Source of the DNA: Terriglobia bacterium
GTDB taxonomy: Bacteria; Acidobacteriota; Terriglobia; Terriglobales; Acidobacteriaceae
Length of the DNA stretch: 64,000 nucleotides
Direction: 5' to 3'
Assembly (NCBI GenBank): GCA_020073385.1
Contig: JAIQFH010000005.1
Span: 62,001 to 126,000, forward strand
The notes under the pieces were generated by a model, which was not told where the DNA came from, did not search any database, and saw only the letters and a program-made list of their open reading frames with translations. Position 1 is the first letter of the stretch; each line of letters opens with the position of its first letter. A program made the translations under genes and the position numbers. Shown piece by piece: positions 17,178 to 26,100 of this stretch.

Positions 17178-18568
17178 TGAATCCCGAGTTCGCTGGAAGC
17201 CAATACCTCATCGAAGTCATTTATCTCGTCGCCAGCGCGCTGTTCATTCTCTCGCTGAAGTGGATGAGTTCGCCGGCCACCGCCCGGCACGGCATTCTCG
17301 CCGGTGAAATCGGCATGGTGCTGGCCATTGGCGGGACGCTGCTGCGGCACGGAATCGTCGACTGGAAGTGGATCATTATCGCACTCGTGCTCGGATCGGG
17401 CATCGGTATCCCGCTGGGCATGGTACAGATGACCGCGGTCCCGCAGCGGACGGCTTTGAGCCATGCCTTTGGCGCGCTTTGCGTGACTTTAGTCGGCACC
17501 GCGGAATTCTATCTGCGTTCACCTGACGTGCCGAAATTCATGATGTCGGTGCTGTCGATGGAAGTGATTCTCGGCGGGCTGACGTTCACCGGCAGTTTGA
17601 TGGCGGCCGGAAAGCTGCAAGAAGTCCTGCCGCAACGGCCGATTACTTACAAGGGACAGAATCTAGTCAACTTCTTGTTGTTCACGGTCGCGGTGGGCAG
17701 CGCTGTGTATCTGGTGCTGCACCCTGGAGCGAAAGAACTCTTTCCGTTGGTCGTCGGGATTTCGCTCGTCATCGGTGTGCTGCTGGTGATTCCGATTGGC
17801 GGCGCTGATATGCCGACCGTGATCTCATTATTGAATTCCTACGCCGGGCTCTCCGCCGCGGCGATGGGATTCGTATTGAACTCCAAACTGCTGATTATCG
17901 CTGGTGCGCTGGACGGATCATCCGGCTTTATTCTGTCAGTCATCATGTCGAAGGCCATGAACCGATCGTTCACCAATGTCTTGTTCGGAGCGTTCGGGCA
18001 GGTGCAGACGTCAGCGGCCGCGGGGCAGGAGGCGAAGCCGGTGCGCAGCGCTACGCCGGAAGAGGCGGCCGCAATTCTGGGAGCGGCCAACAAGGTTGTG
18101 GTGGTTCCTGGATATGGTATGGCGGTGGCGCAGGCGCAGCACAAAGTGCGCGAACTCTATGATCTGCTGACCAAGAAGGGAGTGGATGTGCGCTTTGCGA
18201 TCCATCCGGTTGCAGGGCGCATGCCGGGACATATGAACGTGCTGCTGGCCGAGGCGGATATTCCGTATGACCGCCTGATTGAGATGGACGAAATCAACGG
18301 CGACTTCCCGCAGACGGATGTGGCGTTGATCATCGGCGCGAACGACGTGACAAATCCCGCCGCGCGCACCGATCAGTCGAGCCCGATCTTCGGCATGCCG
18401 ATTCTCGACGTGGACAAGGCGCACACGGTGATGGTAATCAAGCGCAGCATGAGCCCGGGATTTGCGGGGATTGATAACCCTCTCTACTACCTCGATCAGA
18501 CGCTGATGCTGTTCGGCGACGCCAAACAGTTCGTGGGCGGGATCGTTAAGGAACTCGGCGGACACTAG
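17177..18568 (+). CDS. pntB: NAD(P) transhydrogenase, beta subunit
   Basis: A 463-residue subunit with about nine membrane helices over residues 5-270 and a C-terminal NADP(H)-binding domain III. That domain shows the motif VVVPGYGMAVAQAQ, the segment FAIHPVAGRMPGHMNVLLAE, a GANDVTNPAA loop and KRSMSPGFAG, all diagnostic of PntB. With pntAA and pntAB it forms the inner-membrane enzyme that uses the proton gradient to make NADPH, or runs in reverse. The CRP-type palindrome before pntAA suggests control by carbon or energy state. Confidence 0.94.
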   Translation: MNPEFAGSQYLIEVIYLVASALFILSLKWMSSPATARHGILAGEIGMVLAIGGTLLRHGIVDWKWIIIALVLGSGIGIPLGMVQMTAVPQRTALSHAFGALCVTLVGTAEFYLRSPDVPKFMMSVLSMEVILGGLTFTGSLMAAGKLQEVLPQRPITYKGQNLVNFLLFTVAVGSAVYLVLHPGAKELFPLVVGISLVIGVLLVIPIGGADMPTVISLLNSYAGLSAAAMGFVLNSKLLIIAGALDGSSGFILSVIMSKAMNRSFTNVLFGAFGQVQTSAAAGQEAKPVRSATPEEAAAILGAANKVVVVPGYGMAVAQAQHKVRELYDLLTKKGVDVRFAIHPVAGRMPGHMNVLLAEADIPYDRLIEMDEINGDFPQTDVALIIGANDVTNPAARTDQSSPIFGMPILDVDKAHTVMVIKRSMSPGFAGIDNPLYYLDQTLMLFGDAKQFVGGIVKELGGH

Positions 18569-18648
18569 ATCGGTCTATGGTGTGAGACGGTTCGCTGTTG
18601 GTCGAGTCGTGTTGTGGGAGTAAACTTAGAGGGCTCGGAGAGCATACT

Positions 18649-18867
18649 TTGCAGTTGTCCAACAATGTCATTATTCGCGATCCCGAAATCCTCGGAGGCA
18701 CGCCCGTCTTCCGCGGCACGCGAGTTCCTTTTCAGACGTTACTCGACTATCTCGAGGCCGGTCAGACGTTGAACGAGTTCCTCGATGACTTTCCAACGGT
18801 AACTCGCGAGGCCGCGGTGCATGCTCTTGAGCATGCGAAGTCGCTTGTTGTCAGCGAACTGGGATGA
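18649..18867 (+). CDS. DUF433 antitoxin-like protein
   Basis: A 72-residue protein matching the DUF433 family: IIRDPEILGGTPVFRGTRVP followed by a small helical part. DUF433 proteins are winged-helix antitoxins paired with DUF5615 PIN-like nucleases. I prefer the TTG at 18649, with GGAG 8 nt before it, over the TTG at 18598, which adds 17 unrelated residues. Its stop overlaps the ATG of the toxin gene by 4 nt (ATGA), the usual layout of these pairs. Confidence 0.8.
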   Translation: MQLSNNVIIRDPEILGGTPVFRGTRVPFQTLLDYLEAGQTLNEFLDDFPTVTREAAVHALEHAKSLVVSELG

Positions 18868-19200
18868 GAATTCTTCTCGACGAGTGCATCCCGAGAAAAC
18901 TCAAGAATAGTTTATCTACTCACGAGTGTAGCGGTGTCTCTGAAGAGGGTTGGGCGGGCAAGAAGAATGGGGAGTTGCTGACACTTGCGGAAAAGATCCG
19001 GGTTCCAAGTTTTCATCACTATCGATCGCGGCATCGAATATCAACAAAATCTCAAGCCTCGAAGCATCGCAGTTCTGTTGGTCCGTACAAAATCTAATCG
19101 TTTGGCCGATCTGCTGCCCCACATCCCCGAGATTCTTAAGATGCTAGGGTCGCTGCAGCCCGGCAAACTTGCCAAGGTAGGCCAAAGAGCAGACTTATGA
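18864..19200 (+). pseudogene. DUF5615 PIN-like toxin, disrupted by a one-base frameshift
   Basis: The first frame begins MRILLDECIPRKLKNSL and runs through GWAGKKNGELLTLAEK, as in DUF5615 (Mut7-C-like PIN) proteins. It then turns to unrelated residues and stops at 19097. The missing half continues in the next frame from about 18996: SGFQVFITIDRGIEYQQNL to the TGA at 19200. One extra A in GAAAAGATCCGGG explains the shift. The second half carries the acidic residue of TIDRG needed by the nuclease, so the toxin should be inactive unless the shift is a sequencing error or is bypassed in translation. Its restored stop overlaps the hexosaminidase ATG. Confidence 0.8.
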
Positions 19201-21233
19201 AAACATGCGTTTTAATAATCGCTGTTGTCCTATTCTCCCTTCTTGCTTTAGCCCAGTCCCAACCACAACTCAACCTGATGCCCATGCCCGCCAGCGTGCA
19301 GCAGGGCAGTGGCACGCTGCCTGTCACGCAATCGTTTTCAGTAAGCGTGACAGGGGCTCACGACGCTGCGCTCGAGGCAGGTGTGCAGCGGTTTGTCGCC
19401 CAGCTTTCCCGGCAGACGGGGATTCCGTTTCATCCCAAAGCGGGTGCGGCTGCGACGCTGACGGTGCACGCTGACAAGGGTCTAGAGGCTGTGCTGAAAC
19501 TCGACGAGGACGAGTCGTACCAACTCACGGTGACCGATGCGGGAGCGCAGCTCTTTGCGCCGACCACGCTCGGCGCGCTTCATGGCCTGCAAACATTTTT
19601 GCAGCTGGTCACGATCACTCAGAGCGGATTCGTCGCTCCGGCCGTCACCATCAAAGACCAGCCTCGATTCCCGTGGCGCGGCCTGCTGATCGACGTCAGC
19701 CGACATTTCATTCCTGTCGACGTGCTCAAGCGCAATCTTGACGGGATGGCTGCCGTCAAGATGAACGTGCTGCACTGGCATTTGTCCGACGATCAAGGGT
19801 TCCGCGTGGAAAGCAAGGTGTTCCCGAAACTCGCCGGCATGGGATCGGAAGGGCACTACTATACGCAAGCGGAGATCCGCGACTTCATTTCGTATGCGCA
19901 TGATCGCGGCATCCGCGTTATTCCGGAGTTTGATACGCCAGGTCACAGCCGGTCCTGGTTTGTCGGTTATCCAGATCTGGCGAGTGGCGAAGGCCCATTC
20001 AGTGTGGAAAACGAAAACGGTCCTTCGTCGGTGACCGACCCCACACGCGAAGAAACCTACAAGTTCATGGACAAGTTCGTCGAGGAGATGGGCAAGCTCT
20101 TTCCCGATGCCTACTTCCACATCGGGGGCGACGAGGTCGATGGCAAATTCTGGGATGGCAATCCCAAGATTCAGGCCTTTAAACAGGCCCACGGAATGAA
20201 AACGAATCAAGATCTGCAGGCTTACTACAATCAGCGCCTACAGAAGATTCTGGCCAAGCATCACAAAACCATGATTGGTTGGGACGAAATTCTCCACCCT
20301 GACTTGCCCAAAACCATCGTTGTGCAGTCCTGGCGCGGACAGGAGTCACTGGCTGCTGCGGCCAAACAGGGATATGGCGGGCTCCTTTCTTACGGATACT
20401 ACGTCGATCTGATGTGGCCGGCCGCGCGTCACTACAACGTTGAACCGATGAGCGGCGGGGCGGCCAGTCTCACGGCGGAGCAGCAGAAGCTCATCCTTGG
20501 CGGCGAGTCGTGCCAGTGGGCCGAGTGGGTGACGCCGGAGAATATCGACTCGCACATCTGGCCACGCAACGCGGCCATCGCCGAGCGGCTGTGGTCACCG
20601 CAGGATGTGACGGACGTGAATTCCATGTACGCGCGGATGCACGCCGTGAGTCTCGAACTCGAATCGCTCGGGCTGACCCACGACTCGACCCGCGATCAAA
20701 TGCTGCAGCGCATGGCGGGGATCTCCGACATCACGGCGTTGCGGGTTCTGGCAGATGTCGTCGAGCCGGTGAAGGATTACAACCGGTGGAGCGACGAGAA
20801 AGGGCCGATCGATTTCCACGCCCCGCTGACTCGTATGATCGATGCTGTGTACCCGGAGAGTGATGCCGCGCGCGAGTTTAGCAATCTCGTACAACAGTTC
20901 GTGCAAAGTGGATACAAAGATCAGGCTGCCGAGGCGCGGATTCGCACCTGGCTGACGCTGTGGCGTTATAACGATGCGAAGCTGCATCCACTGCTGCAGC
21001 AGTCGGCGTTGCTGCAGGAGGATATTCCTGTCTCGCAGAATTTAGCGATGCTGGGCGCAGCCGGCCTGCAGGCGCTCGACTATCTGGATAAGGGGCAATC
21101 CGAGCCTGATCTCTGGAAAGCGCAGCAGATGGCGGTCATCGAGCAGGCGAAGAAGCCAGTGGCTGGACTTCTACTGATGGTGGTGGCGCCGGTGCAGCAG
21201 TTGGTTGAGGCCAGTGGAGAGGCCTCGCGCTGA
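19197..21233 (+). CDS. Beta-N-acetylhexosaminidase, glycoside hydrolase family 20
   Basis: A 678-residue secreted enzyme that removes terminal N-acetylglucosamine or N-acetylgalactosamine from chitin fragments, glycans or peptidoglycan debris. It has a signal peptide (1-20), a GH20 N-terminal alpha/beta domain (about 25-155) and a TIM barrel from about 160. The barrel shows VLHWHLSDDQGFRVE, RVIPEFDTPGHS and HIGGDEVDG, with the catalytic Asp312-Glu313 pair. Later, VQSWRGQESL and GGESCQWAEWV supply the Trp-lined pocket. The ATG overlaps the stop of the toxin frame. A cytosolic sugar kinase for its product could be either ROK protein in the window. Confidence 0.93.
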   Translation: MKTCVLIIAVVLFSLLALAQSQPQLNLMPMPASVQQGSGTLPVTQSFSVSVTGAHDAALEAGVQRFVAQLSRQTGIPFHPKAGAAATLTVHADKGLEAVLKLDEDESYQLTVTDAGAQLFAPTTLGALHGLQTFLQLVTITQSGFVAPAVTIKDQPRFPWRGLLIDVSRHFIPVDVLKRNLDGMAAVKMNVLHWHLSDDQGFRVESKVFPKLAGMGSEGHYYTQAEIRDFISYAHDRGIRVIPEFDTPGHSRSWFVGYPDLASGEGPFSVENENGPSSVTDPTREETYKFMDKFVEEMGKLFPDAYFHIGGDEVDGKFWDGNPKIQAFKQAHGMKTNQDLQAYYNQRLQKILAKHHKTMIGWDEILHPDLPKTIVVQSWRGQESLAAAAKQGYGGLLSYGYYVDLMWPAARHYNVEPMSGGAASLTAEQQKLILGGESCQWAEWVTPENIDSHIWPRNAAIAERLWSPQDVTDVNSMYARMHAVSLELESLGLTHDSTRDQMLQRMAGISDITALRVLADVVEPVKDYNRWSDEKGPIDFHAPLTRMIDAVYPESDAAREFSNLVQQFVQSGYKDQAAEARIRTWLTLWRYNDAKLHPLLQQSALLQEDIPVSQNLAMLGAAGLQALDYLDKGQSEPDLWKAQQMAVIEQAKKPVAGLLLMVVAPVQQLVEASGEASR

Positions 21234-21326
21234 GCGCGGCCAACTGCAATGCAACCTGAGGCCTGTTGACGCAAGGCCCTTGACACTCGTCAATCTGTGG
21301 GTCGCCTGGAAGGCACGGCGAGCCTT

Positions 21327-21427
21327 GTCATTCCGAATGTGAAGCGGAGGAATCTGCTTTTGCTGGCAGCGGGCACACGGTCGAGGACAGCAGATTCCTC
21401 ATGGCAAAGTGCGCCGTTCGGAATGAC
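21327..21427. repeat. GTCATTCCGAA inverted-repeat element
   Basis: The ends GTCATTCCGAA and TTCGGAATGAC are perfect inverses. Inside them GAGGAATCTGCT pairs with AGCAGATTCCTC. The 101-bp element is related to the GTCATCCTGAGC element at 16713. Confidence 0.75.
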
Positions 21428-21486
21428 AACGTGGTGAGGAAGCAGGTTTGGGAAGCAGGGATAAGAAATCCACAACCACGAGCCTT

Positions 21487-21520
21487 GTCATTCCGAACGC
21501 GAAAGCGGAGGAATCTGCTT
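21487..21520. repeat. Left-arm-only copy of the GTCATTCCGAA element
   Basis: GTCATTCCGAACGCGAAAGCGGAGGAATCTGCTT repeats the left arm of the element at 21327 with two small changes. No right arm follows. Confidence 0.7.
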
Positions 21521-21628
21521 TTTGAAGCGTCGTGATATCCTAATAAGACCAGCTGCGCACCGTCTTGGCGGAAATTCCCCCGCGGTTCCTGAAGAAATTC
21601 AGAAGTCAGCAAGAGAGAAGCCACAACC

Positions 21629-23263
21629 ATGCTTTCAGTCAGTAATGTGTCAATGCGCTACGGCGCCAAAGTTCTGTTTGAAGACGTTTCGACGGCGTTC
21701 ACGCCGGGGAAGCGCTACGGCCTCACCGGGCCCAACGGCGCCGGGAAATCTACGTTTATGAAACTGCTCAGCGGCGAGATGGATCCGCAAAAGGGAACGG
21801 TGGTCCGCCCGCGCAAGCTCGGCGTTTTGAGCCAGGACCAGTTTGCCTTCGACGCCCACTCGGCGCTCGATACCGTGATCATGGGGAACAAGCGTCTTTG
21901 GGCGGCCATGCAGGAGCGCGACGCCATTTACGCGAAACACGACATGACCGACGAAGACGGCATGAAACTCGGGGAGCTTGAGGGAATCGTAGGTGAGGAA
22001 GACGGCTACTCCGCCGAGAGCGAAGCCGCCATCCTGCTGGAAGGTCTCGACATTCCCGAGGAACTGCACTCGCGCAAGATGGGCGAGCTGCAAGGCGGAC
22101 AGAAGGTCCGTGTACTGCTGGCGCAGGCTCTGTTTGGCCATCCGCAGGCGCTTCTGCTCGACGAGCCGACGAACCATCTCGACTTGGACTCAATTCACTG
22201 GCTGCAGGGATTTCTGAATGTGTATGACGGTGTCGTCATCGCCATCTCGCACGACCGCCATTTCCTGAACAGTATCTGCACGCATATCGCCGACATCGAT
22301 TACCAGACGATCATCACCTACACCGGCACGTACGACGACATGGTGGTCGCGAAGACGCAGATACGCTCGCAGATCGAAGGGCAAAATGCGCAACGCGAGA
22401 AGAAGATTGCGCAGTTGAACGAATTCATTGCCCGGTTTGCCGCGGGTACGCGGTCGAGCCAGGTGCAATCCCGCCGCAAGGAAGTGGAACGCCTGCAGGT
22501 TACGGAACTGGCGAAATCGAATATTCAGCGGCCGTTCATCAAGTTCGAGCAGAAGCGGCCCTCGGGCAAGCACATCCTCGAAATCGAGCATCTCGACAAG
22601 AGCTACGACGACAACCACGTGATTCGCGACTTCACCGTCAGCGTCGGCCGCGGGGAGAAGATCGCGCTGATGGGGCGCAACGGGGCGGGGAAGACTACGG
22701 TGCTGAATGCGCTGCTGGCTAACTCCCCGACGACGCCGGAATCCGAACTGCGCAAGACCAGCGGATACGATGGGCCATTCGTCGATTCGGGCAAAGTGAT
22801 ATGGGGACACGAGGCGTCAATCGGTTACTTCGCGCAGGACCACCGCAGCCTGATCGAGACGGGTACGACAGCCATCGAGTGGCTGCATCAATGGGATCCC
22901 GCGGCTGTGACGGAAGAGCTTCGCGGGATTCTCGGTCAGATGTTGTTTGCCCGCGAGGAAGCGACGAAATCCACCAGCGTGCTTTCCGGGGGCGAGGCGG
23001 CGCGGCTGCTGTTCTGCAAGCTGATGCTGCAGAAACCGAACGTACTTGTGCTCGACGAGCCGACGAACCATCTTGATCTGGAATCGATCAACGCGCTGAA
23101 TATCGCGTTACAGCGGTACCATGGGACGGTGCTGCTGGTCACGCATGACCATGATCTGATCGACGAAGTTGCCACCCGCATCTGGCACTTCGAGAGTGAT
23201 CATAAGATCACCGACTTCAAGGGGACGTACGAGGAGTATCAGGCAGCGGTAGTGGCGGTGTAA
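21629..23263 (+). CDS. ABC-F ATPase, YbiT type
   Basis: A 544-residue soluble protein with two ABC ATPase domains and no membrane part. The first has GPNGAGKST (34-42) and LLLDEPTNHLDLDSIHWL. The second has GRNGAGKTT, VLSGGEAARLLF and VLDEPTNHLDLESI. The first signature loop reads ELQGGQKVR instead of LSGGQ. The linker region between the domains (IEGQNAQREKKIAQLNEF) is the P-site tRNA interaction motif of ABC-F proteins. Overall likeness, including RQDQFAF-like and GYFAQDH segments, is to E. coli YbiT. The likely role is on stalled or idle ribosomes in the cytoplasm. Confidence 0.88.
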   Translation: MLSVSNVSMRYGAKVLFEDVSTAFTPGKRYGLTGPNGAGKSTFMKLLSGEMDPQKGTVVRPRKLGVLSQDQFAFDAHSALDTVIMGNKRLWAAMQERDAIYAKHDMTDEDGMKLGELEGIVGEEDGYSAESEAAILLEGLDIPEELHSRKMGELQGGQKVRVLLAQALFGHPQALLLDEPTNHLDLDSIHWLQGFLNVYDGVVIAISHDRHFLNSICTHIADIDYQTIITYTGTYDDMVVAKTQIRSQIEGQNAQREKKIAQLNEFIARFAAGTRSSQVQSRRKEVERLQVTELAKSNIQRPFIKFEQKRPSGKHILEIEHLDKSYDDNHVIRDFTVSVGRGEKIALMGRNGAGKTTVLNALLANSPTTPESELRKTSGYDGPFVDSGKVIWGHEASIGYFAQDHRSLIETGTTAIEWLHQWDPAAVTEELRGILGQMLFAREEATKSTSVLSGGEAARLLFCKLMLQKPNVLVLDEPTNHLDLESINALNIALQRYHGTVLLVTHDHDLIDEVATRIWHFESDHKITDFKGTYEEYQAAVVAV

Positions 23264-23266
23264 CGA

Positions 23267-23365
23267 TTTAGCACTTAGCATTTAGCATTTAGCAACTCGC
23301 CCAACCTGCGCCAGGACTTTCGCGGAAGGGCGGCACACCCTATTTGGCCAAGTGCTAATTGCCAA
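23267..23365. repeat. TTAGCATT tandem words with an inverted partner
   Basis: TTTAGCACTTAGCATTTAGCATTTAGCA is an approximate nonamer tandem array. About 60 nt further on, AAGTGCTAATTGCCAATTGCC supplies an inverse of its first part, so a hairpin can form after the ABC-F stop codon. Confidence 0.45.
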
Positions 23366-23466
23366 TTGCCGGTTTATTGCACCATTTTCGTTGCATGTAA
23401 ATTAACCAGGTTCTCCACAGCTCTTCACAGGGTTTGCAGTTGCGTTGCGTTCGCAAGTTGAAGATA

Positions 23467-24405
23467 ATGAACGCGAACGGTCCTCTGAAGGGCATTATGG
23501 GGATTGTGTTCTGTTCCGTGTACAGTCGAGCTGATCTACTCAGGATTCTGCATGTCACGCCGCGCCAGTTGGCGAACTGGGAGCGGAACGGCTTGGTTAC
23601 GTCCGCCGAGGCCTACTCTTTTTCCGATCTGCTGGAAATCAAAAAGGTTCGCGATTTGTGCGCGCTGAGTGTGCGTCCCAACGTGATTCGCCAGTCACTC
23701 GACGCGATGCGGAAGCAGGCGTCGGGGCTGGAGAATCCGCTTTTGGAAGCCACCGCGTCGTCCACGGTAAAGCGCCGTGTGGCATTCCGTCATGATGGCA
23801 AGTTGCTGGAGCCCATCGCAGGGCAGTTCCTGATGGATTTTTCCGGGCGCGAGAAGGTCGTGACCAGCGCTCCGGTCGGCGGCCGGCCGGAGCCGGTGCC
23901 CAACGAGAACGAGGTCAGTTCGTGGTTTGCGCGGGGCATCGCGCTTGAGGAAGATCCCAATACCCATGCCGAGGCGATCGCCGCCTATCATCGGGTGCTC
24001 GAGTTTGCTCCCAATCACGCGGCTGCCCACATCAACCTGGGAACGCTCTACTACAATCGCCAGGAGTTCGCCCTCGCCGAGCGGCACTATCGGGAGGCGA
24101 TCGAGGCCGATCCGCGCTACGCGCTCGCTTATTTCGATCTCGGCAATGTGCTCGACGAAACGGGACGCGTCCAAGAAGCCGTTCAGACCTACAAGACCGC
24201 GCTGCAGCTAGCTCCTACCTATGCAGACGCGCATTATAATCTCGCGCTCGCCTTCGAAAAGCTGCGCGAGCCTCGCAAGGCGCTGAAGCACTGGCAGGCC
24301 TACGTGAAGCTCGATACTTCAGGGCCCTGGTCGGTGCATGCGCGGAGCCAGATCAAACGCATTCTTCAGGCGGATGGCTTGAGGTTGGTTTACAAGCGCG
24401 CGTAG
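23467..24405 (+). CDS. MerR-like DNA-binding domain fused to TPR repeats
   Basis: A 312-residue cytosolic protein. After a short leader, residues about 20-65 form a MerR-type winged helix (YSRADLLRILHVTPRQL, then FSDLLEIKKVRDL). A linker of some 90 residues follows, and then four TPR-like repeats of 34 residues, each with A-x-x-x-LG-x-x-Y-type spacing and ending in P-x-x (EFAPNH, EADPRY, QLAPTY). MerR proteins normally end in a ligand-binding or coiled-coil dimer domain, so the TPR array suggests a protein partner as the signal. Start is uncertain: ATGs at 23467 and 23497 are possible and the TTG at 23434 is less likely. Confidence 0.72.
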   Translation: MNANGPLKGIMGIVFCSVYSRADLLRILHVTPRQLANWERNGLVTSAEAYSFSDLLEIKKVRDLCALSVRPNVIRQSLDAMRKQASGLENPLLEATASSTVKRRVAFRHDGKLLEPIAGQFLMDFSGREKVVTSAPVGGRPEPVPNENEVSSWFARGIALEEDPNTHAEAIAAYHRVLEFAPNHAAAHINLGTLYYNRQEFALAERHYREAIEADPRYALAYFDLGNVLDETGRVQEAVQTYKTALQLAPTYADAHYNLALAFEKLREPRKALKHWQAYVKLDTSGPWSVHARSQIKRILQADGLRLVYKRA

Positions 24406-24416
24406 ATCCAACCCAT

Positions 24417-24502
24417 TAACCACAAAGGGCACGAAGGTTCACTAAGGAAAACCTCTGCCTTGTTGGGTATTCCTTCGTGAACCTTTGTGTCCTTCGTGGT
24501 TC
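24417..24502. repeat. Long hairpin of the ACCACGAAGG repeat family
   Basis: The left arm TTAACCACAAAGGGCACGAA continues for about 32 nt in all, and its near-perfect inverse ends with TTCGTGGTT at 24501. The loop is about 22 nt. Copies occur at 32796, 7317 and 55317. Confidence 0.75.
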
Positions 24503-24562
24503 ATGCTTTTGCCGGAGTGCTACCATAAGAAGTTTGCCGAACTCACCGACGAAGGTGTACCC

Positions 24563-25735
24563 ATGCCCGATACTCTGCAAGCCGCATCACCTGCTCCGCT
24601 GACAACGCTCACCGAAGACGAGATTCTCTTTCGCGACAATATCCGGCAGTTTGCCGACGAGAAGGTTCGTCCGCTGGCGAAAGAGATGGACGAGAAGGGT
24701 GTCTTCGACAAAGACCTGATCCATGATTTCTTCCAGCTCGGTCTGATGGGTATTGAGATCCCGGAACAGTATGGAGGTGGAGGTGCCAAGTTTTTCGAGG
24801 CCATTCTGGCGGTCGAGGAACTCTCGCGGGTAGACGCTTCGTCCGGCGTGATCGTCGATGTGCAGAATACGCTGGTCAACAACGCATTTCTGCGCTGGGG
24901 TACTGAAGAGCAGAAGAAGCGTTATCTTCCGAAAATGGCTTCGGAGATCGTCGGGGCTTATGCCCTCAGTGAGGCTGGGTCTGGATCGGATGCCTTCGCG
25001 CTACAGACGCGCGCTACGCTCAAAGGGTCAGAGTACCTTTTGAACGGCCGCAAACTTTGGATCACGAACGGCAAGGAAGCTGGGCTCTTCGTGCTCTTTG
25101 CCACGCTCGATCCTGCGGCGGGCTACAAAGGGATCACCGCGTTCCTGATTGAAAAGAACTTTCCGGGATTCACCGTCGGGAAGAAGGAAGACAAGCTGGG
25201 CATCCGGGCGTCGTCCACTTGCGAGCTGATTCTGGAAGATTGCCGCGTGCCTAAGGAGAACGTGCTGGGCGAGCCCGGCAAGGGCTACAAGATCGCGATC
25301 GAGACGCTGAACGAGGGCCGCATCGGCATTGGCGCTCAGATGATCGGCTTGGCCCGCGGGGCGTGGGAATTCGCCTGCAAGTACGCGGTCGAGCGCAAGC
25401 AATTCGGCAAGCCTATTGCTGACTTCCAGGGAATCCAGTTCCAGATCGCGCAGATGGCCACCGAAATCGAGGCCGCGCGGCTGATGGTCTACAACTGCGC
25501 TCGCATGAAAGACGCCGGCGTGAATTTCGTGAAGGAAGCCGCGATGACCAAGCTCTTCGCGTCGCAAGTCGCAGAGCGCGTCACCTCGCTCGCTATAGAG
25601 ATCTACGGCGGGTATGGCTTCACAAAAGATTATCCCGTCGAAAAATACTGGCGCGATGCCAAGATCGGCAAGATCTATGAGGGCACGTCGAACATGCAGC
25701 TGGCGACCATCGCCAAGCTAGTCTTGGGAAAATAA
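24563..25735 (+). CDS. Acyl-CoA dehydrogenase, short/branched-chain type
   Basis: A 390-residue FAD enzyme for the first step of fatty-acid or branched-chain acyl-CoA breakdown, passing electrons to ETF. It shows ALSEAGSGSDAFALQT and WITNGKEAGLF at the FAD site, and RKQFGKPIADFQGIQFQIA. Near the C-terminus YGGYGFTKDYPVEKYWRD and IYEGTSNMQ provide the catalytic Glu in the position used by short-chain, branched-chain and glutaryl types. I start at 24563: the longer frame from 24485 reads through a repeat arm. Confidence 0.92.
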   Translation: MPDTLQAASPAPLTTLTEDEILFRDNIRQFADEKVRPLAKEMDEKGVFDKDLIHDFFQLGLMGIEIPEQYGGGGAKFFEAILAVEELSRVDASSGVIVDVQNTLVNNAFLRWGTEEQKKRYLPKMASEIVGAYALSEAGSGSDAFALQTRATLKGSEYLLNGRKLWITNGKEAGLFVLFATLDPAAGYKGITAFLIEKNFPGFTVGKKEDKLGIRASSTCELILEDCRVPKENVLGEPGKGYKIAIETLNEGRIGIGAQMIGLARGAWEFACKYAVERKQFGKPIADFQGIQFQIAQMATEIEAARLMVYNCARMKDAGVNFVKEAAMTKLFASQVAERVTSLAIEIYGGYGFTKDYPVEKYWRDAKIGKIYEGTSNMQLATIAKLVLGK

Positions 25736-25773
25736 CGGCATGCCGGAGCCTGCCAGGTCCGGACTCCGCAGTT

Positions 25774-26100
25774 TTATGGCGTGAAGTGCAGTTCTACACT
25801 CTCCTGCGACTCTGCGCCTGGAGCGTATTTCCATTGGGAAATTGCATTTTCGGCGGCCTGCACCAGAAGTGGGCTACCGCCGACCGGTTCCACTTTCTTG
25901 ACGCTTCCATCGGAGGCAACTACGGCAACAACCCTCACCGTTCCGCCCAGCCCCATCCTTTTTGCAGCCTCGGGGTACTGAGGAGCCACTTTGCGGACGA
26001 CTCGTCGTTTGTTTTCGGGGGCGGGCTGTTGGGCCCGTAAGGCCGGCGCCAGAGAGTAGTCGAGGGCAAATGCAACGATAACTGCGAGCAGACTTTTCAT
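25774..26100 (-). CDS. Small exported TonB C-terminal domain protein
   Basis: A 108-residue protein with an N-terminal hydrophobic signal or anchor (MKSLLAVIVAFALDYSL), a Pro/Arg linker and a TonB C-terminal domain. The domain shows VAPQYPEAAKRMGLGGTVRV, VVASDGSVKKVEPVGGSPLL and AENAISQWKYAP. It lacks the long Pro-rich spacer and the ExbB/ExbD partners of a true TonB, so energy transfer is doubtful. It may instead bind an outer-membrane receptor or peptidoglycan. The ATG at 26100 is preferred to the one 12 codons upstream. Confidence 0.8.
   Translation of the reverse strand: MKSLLAVIVAFALDYSLAPALRAQQPAPENKRRVVRKVAPQYPEAAKRMGLGGTVRVVAVVASDGSVKKVEPVGGSPLLVQAAENAISQWKYAPGAESQESVELHFTP

Larger units (their letters stand above)
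21234..21628. other. Gene-free gap filled with GTCATTCCGAA repeats
   Basis: This 395-bp stretch between the hexosaminidase and ABC-F genes has no credible gene. It contains a full inverted-repeat element (21327-21427) and a half copy (21487-21520). The ABC-F ribosome binding site region AAGAGAGAAGCC lies at its end. Confidence 0.65.
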
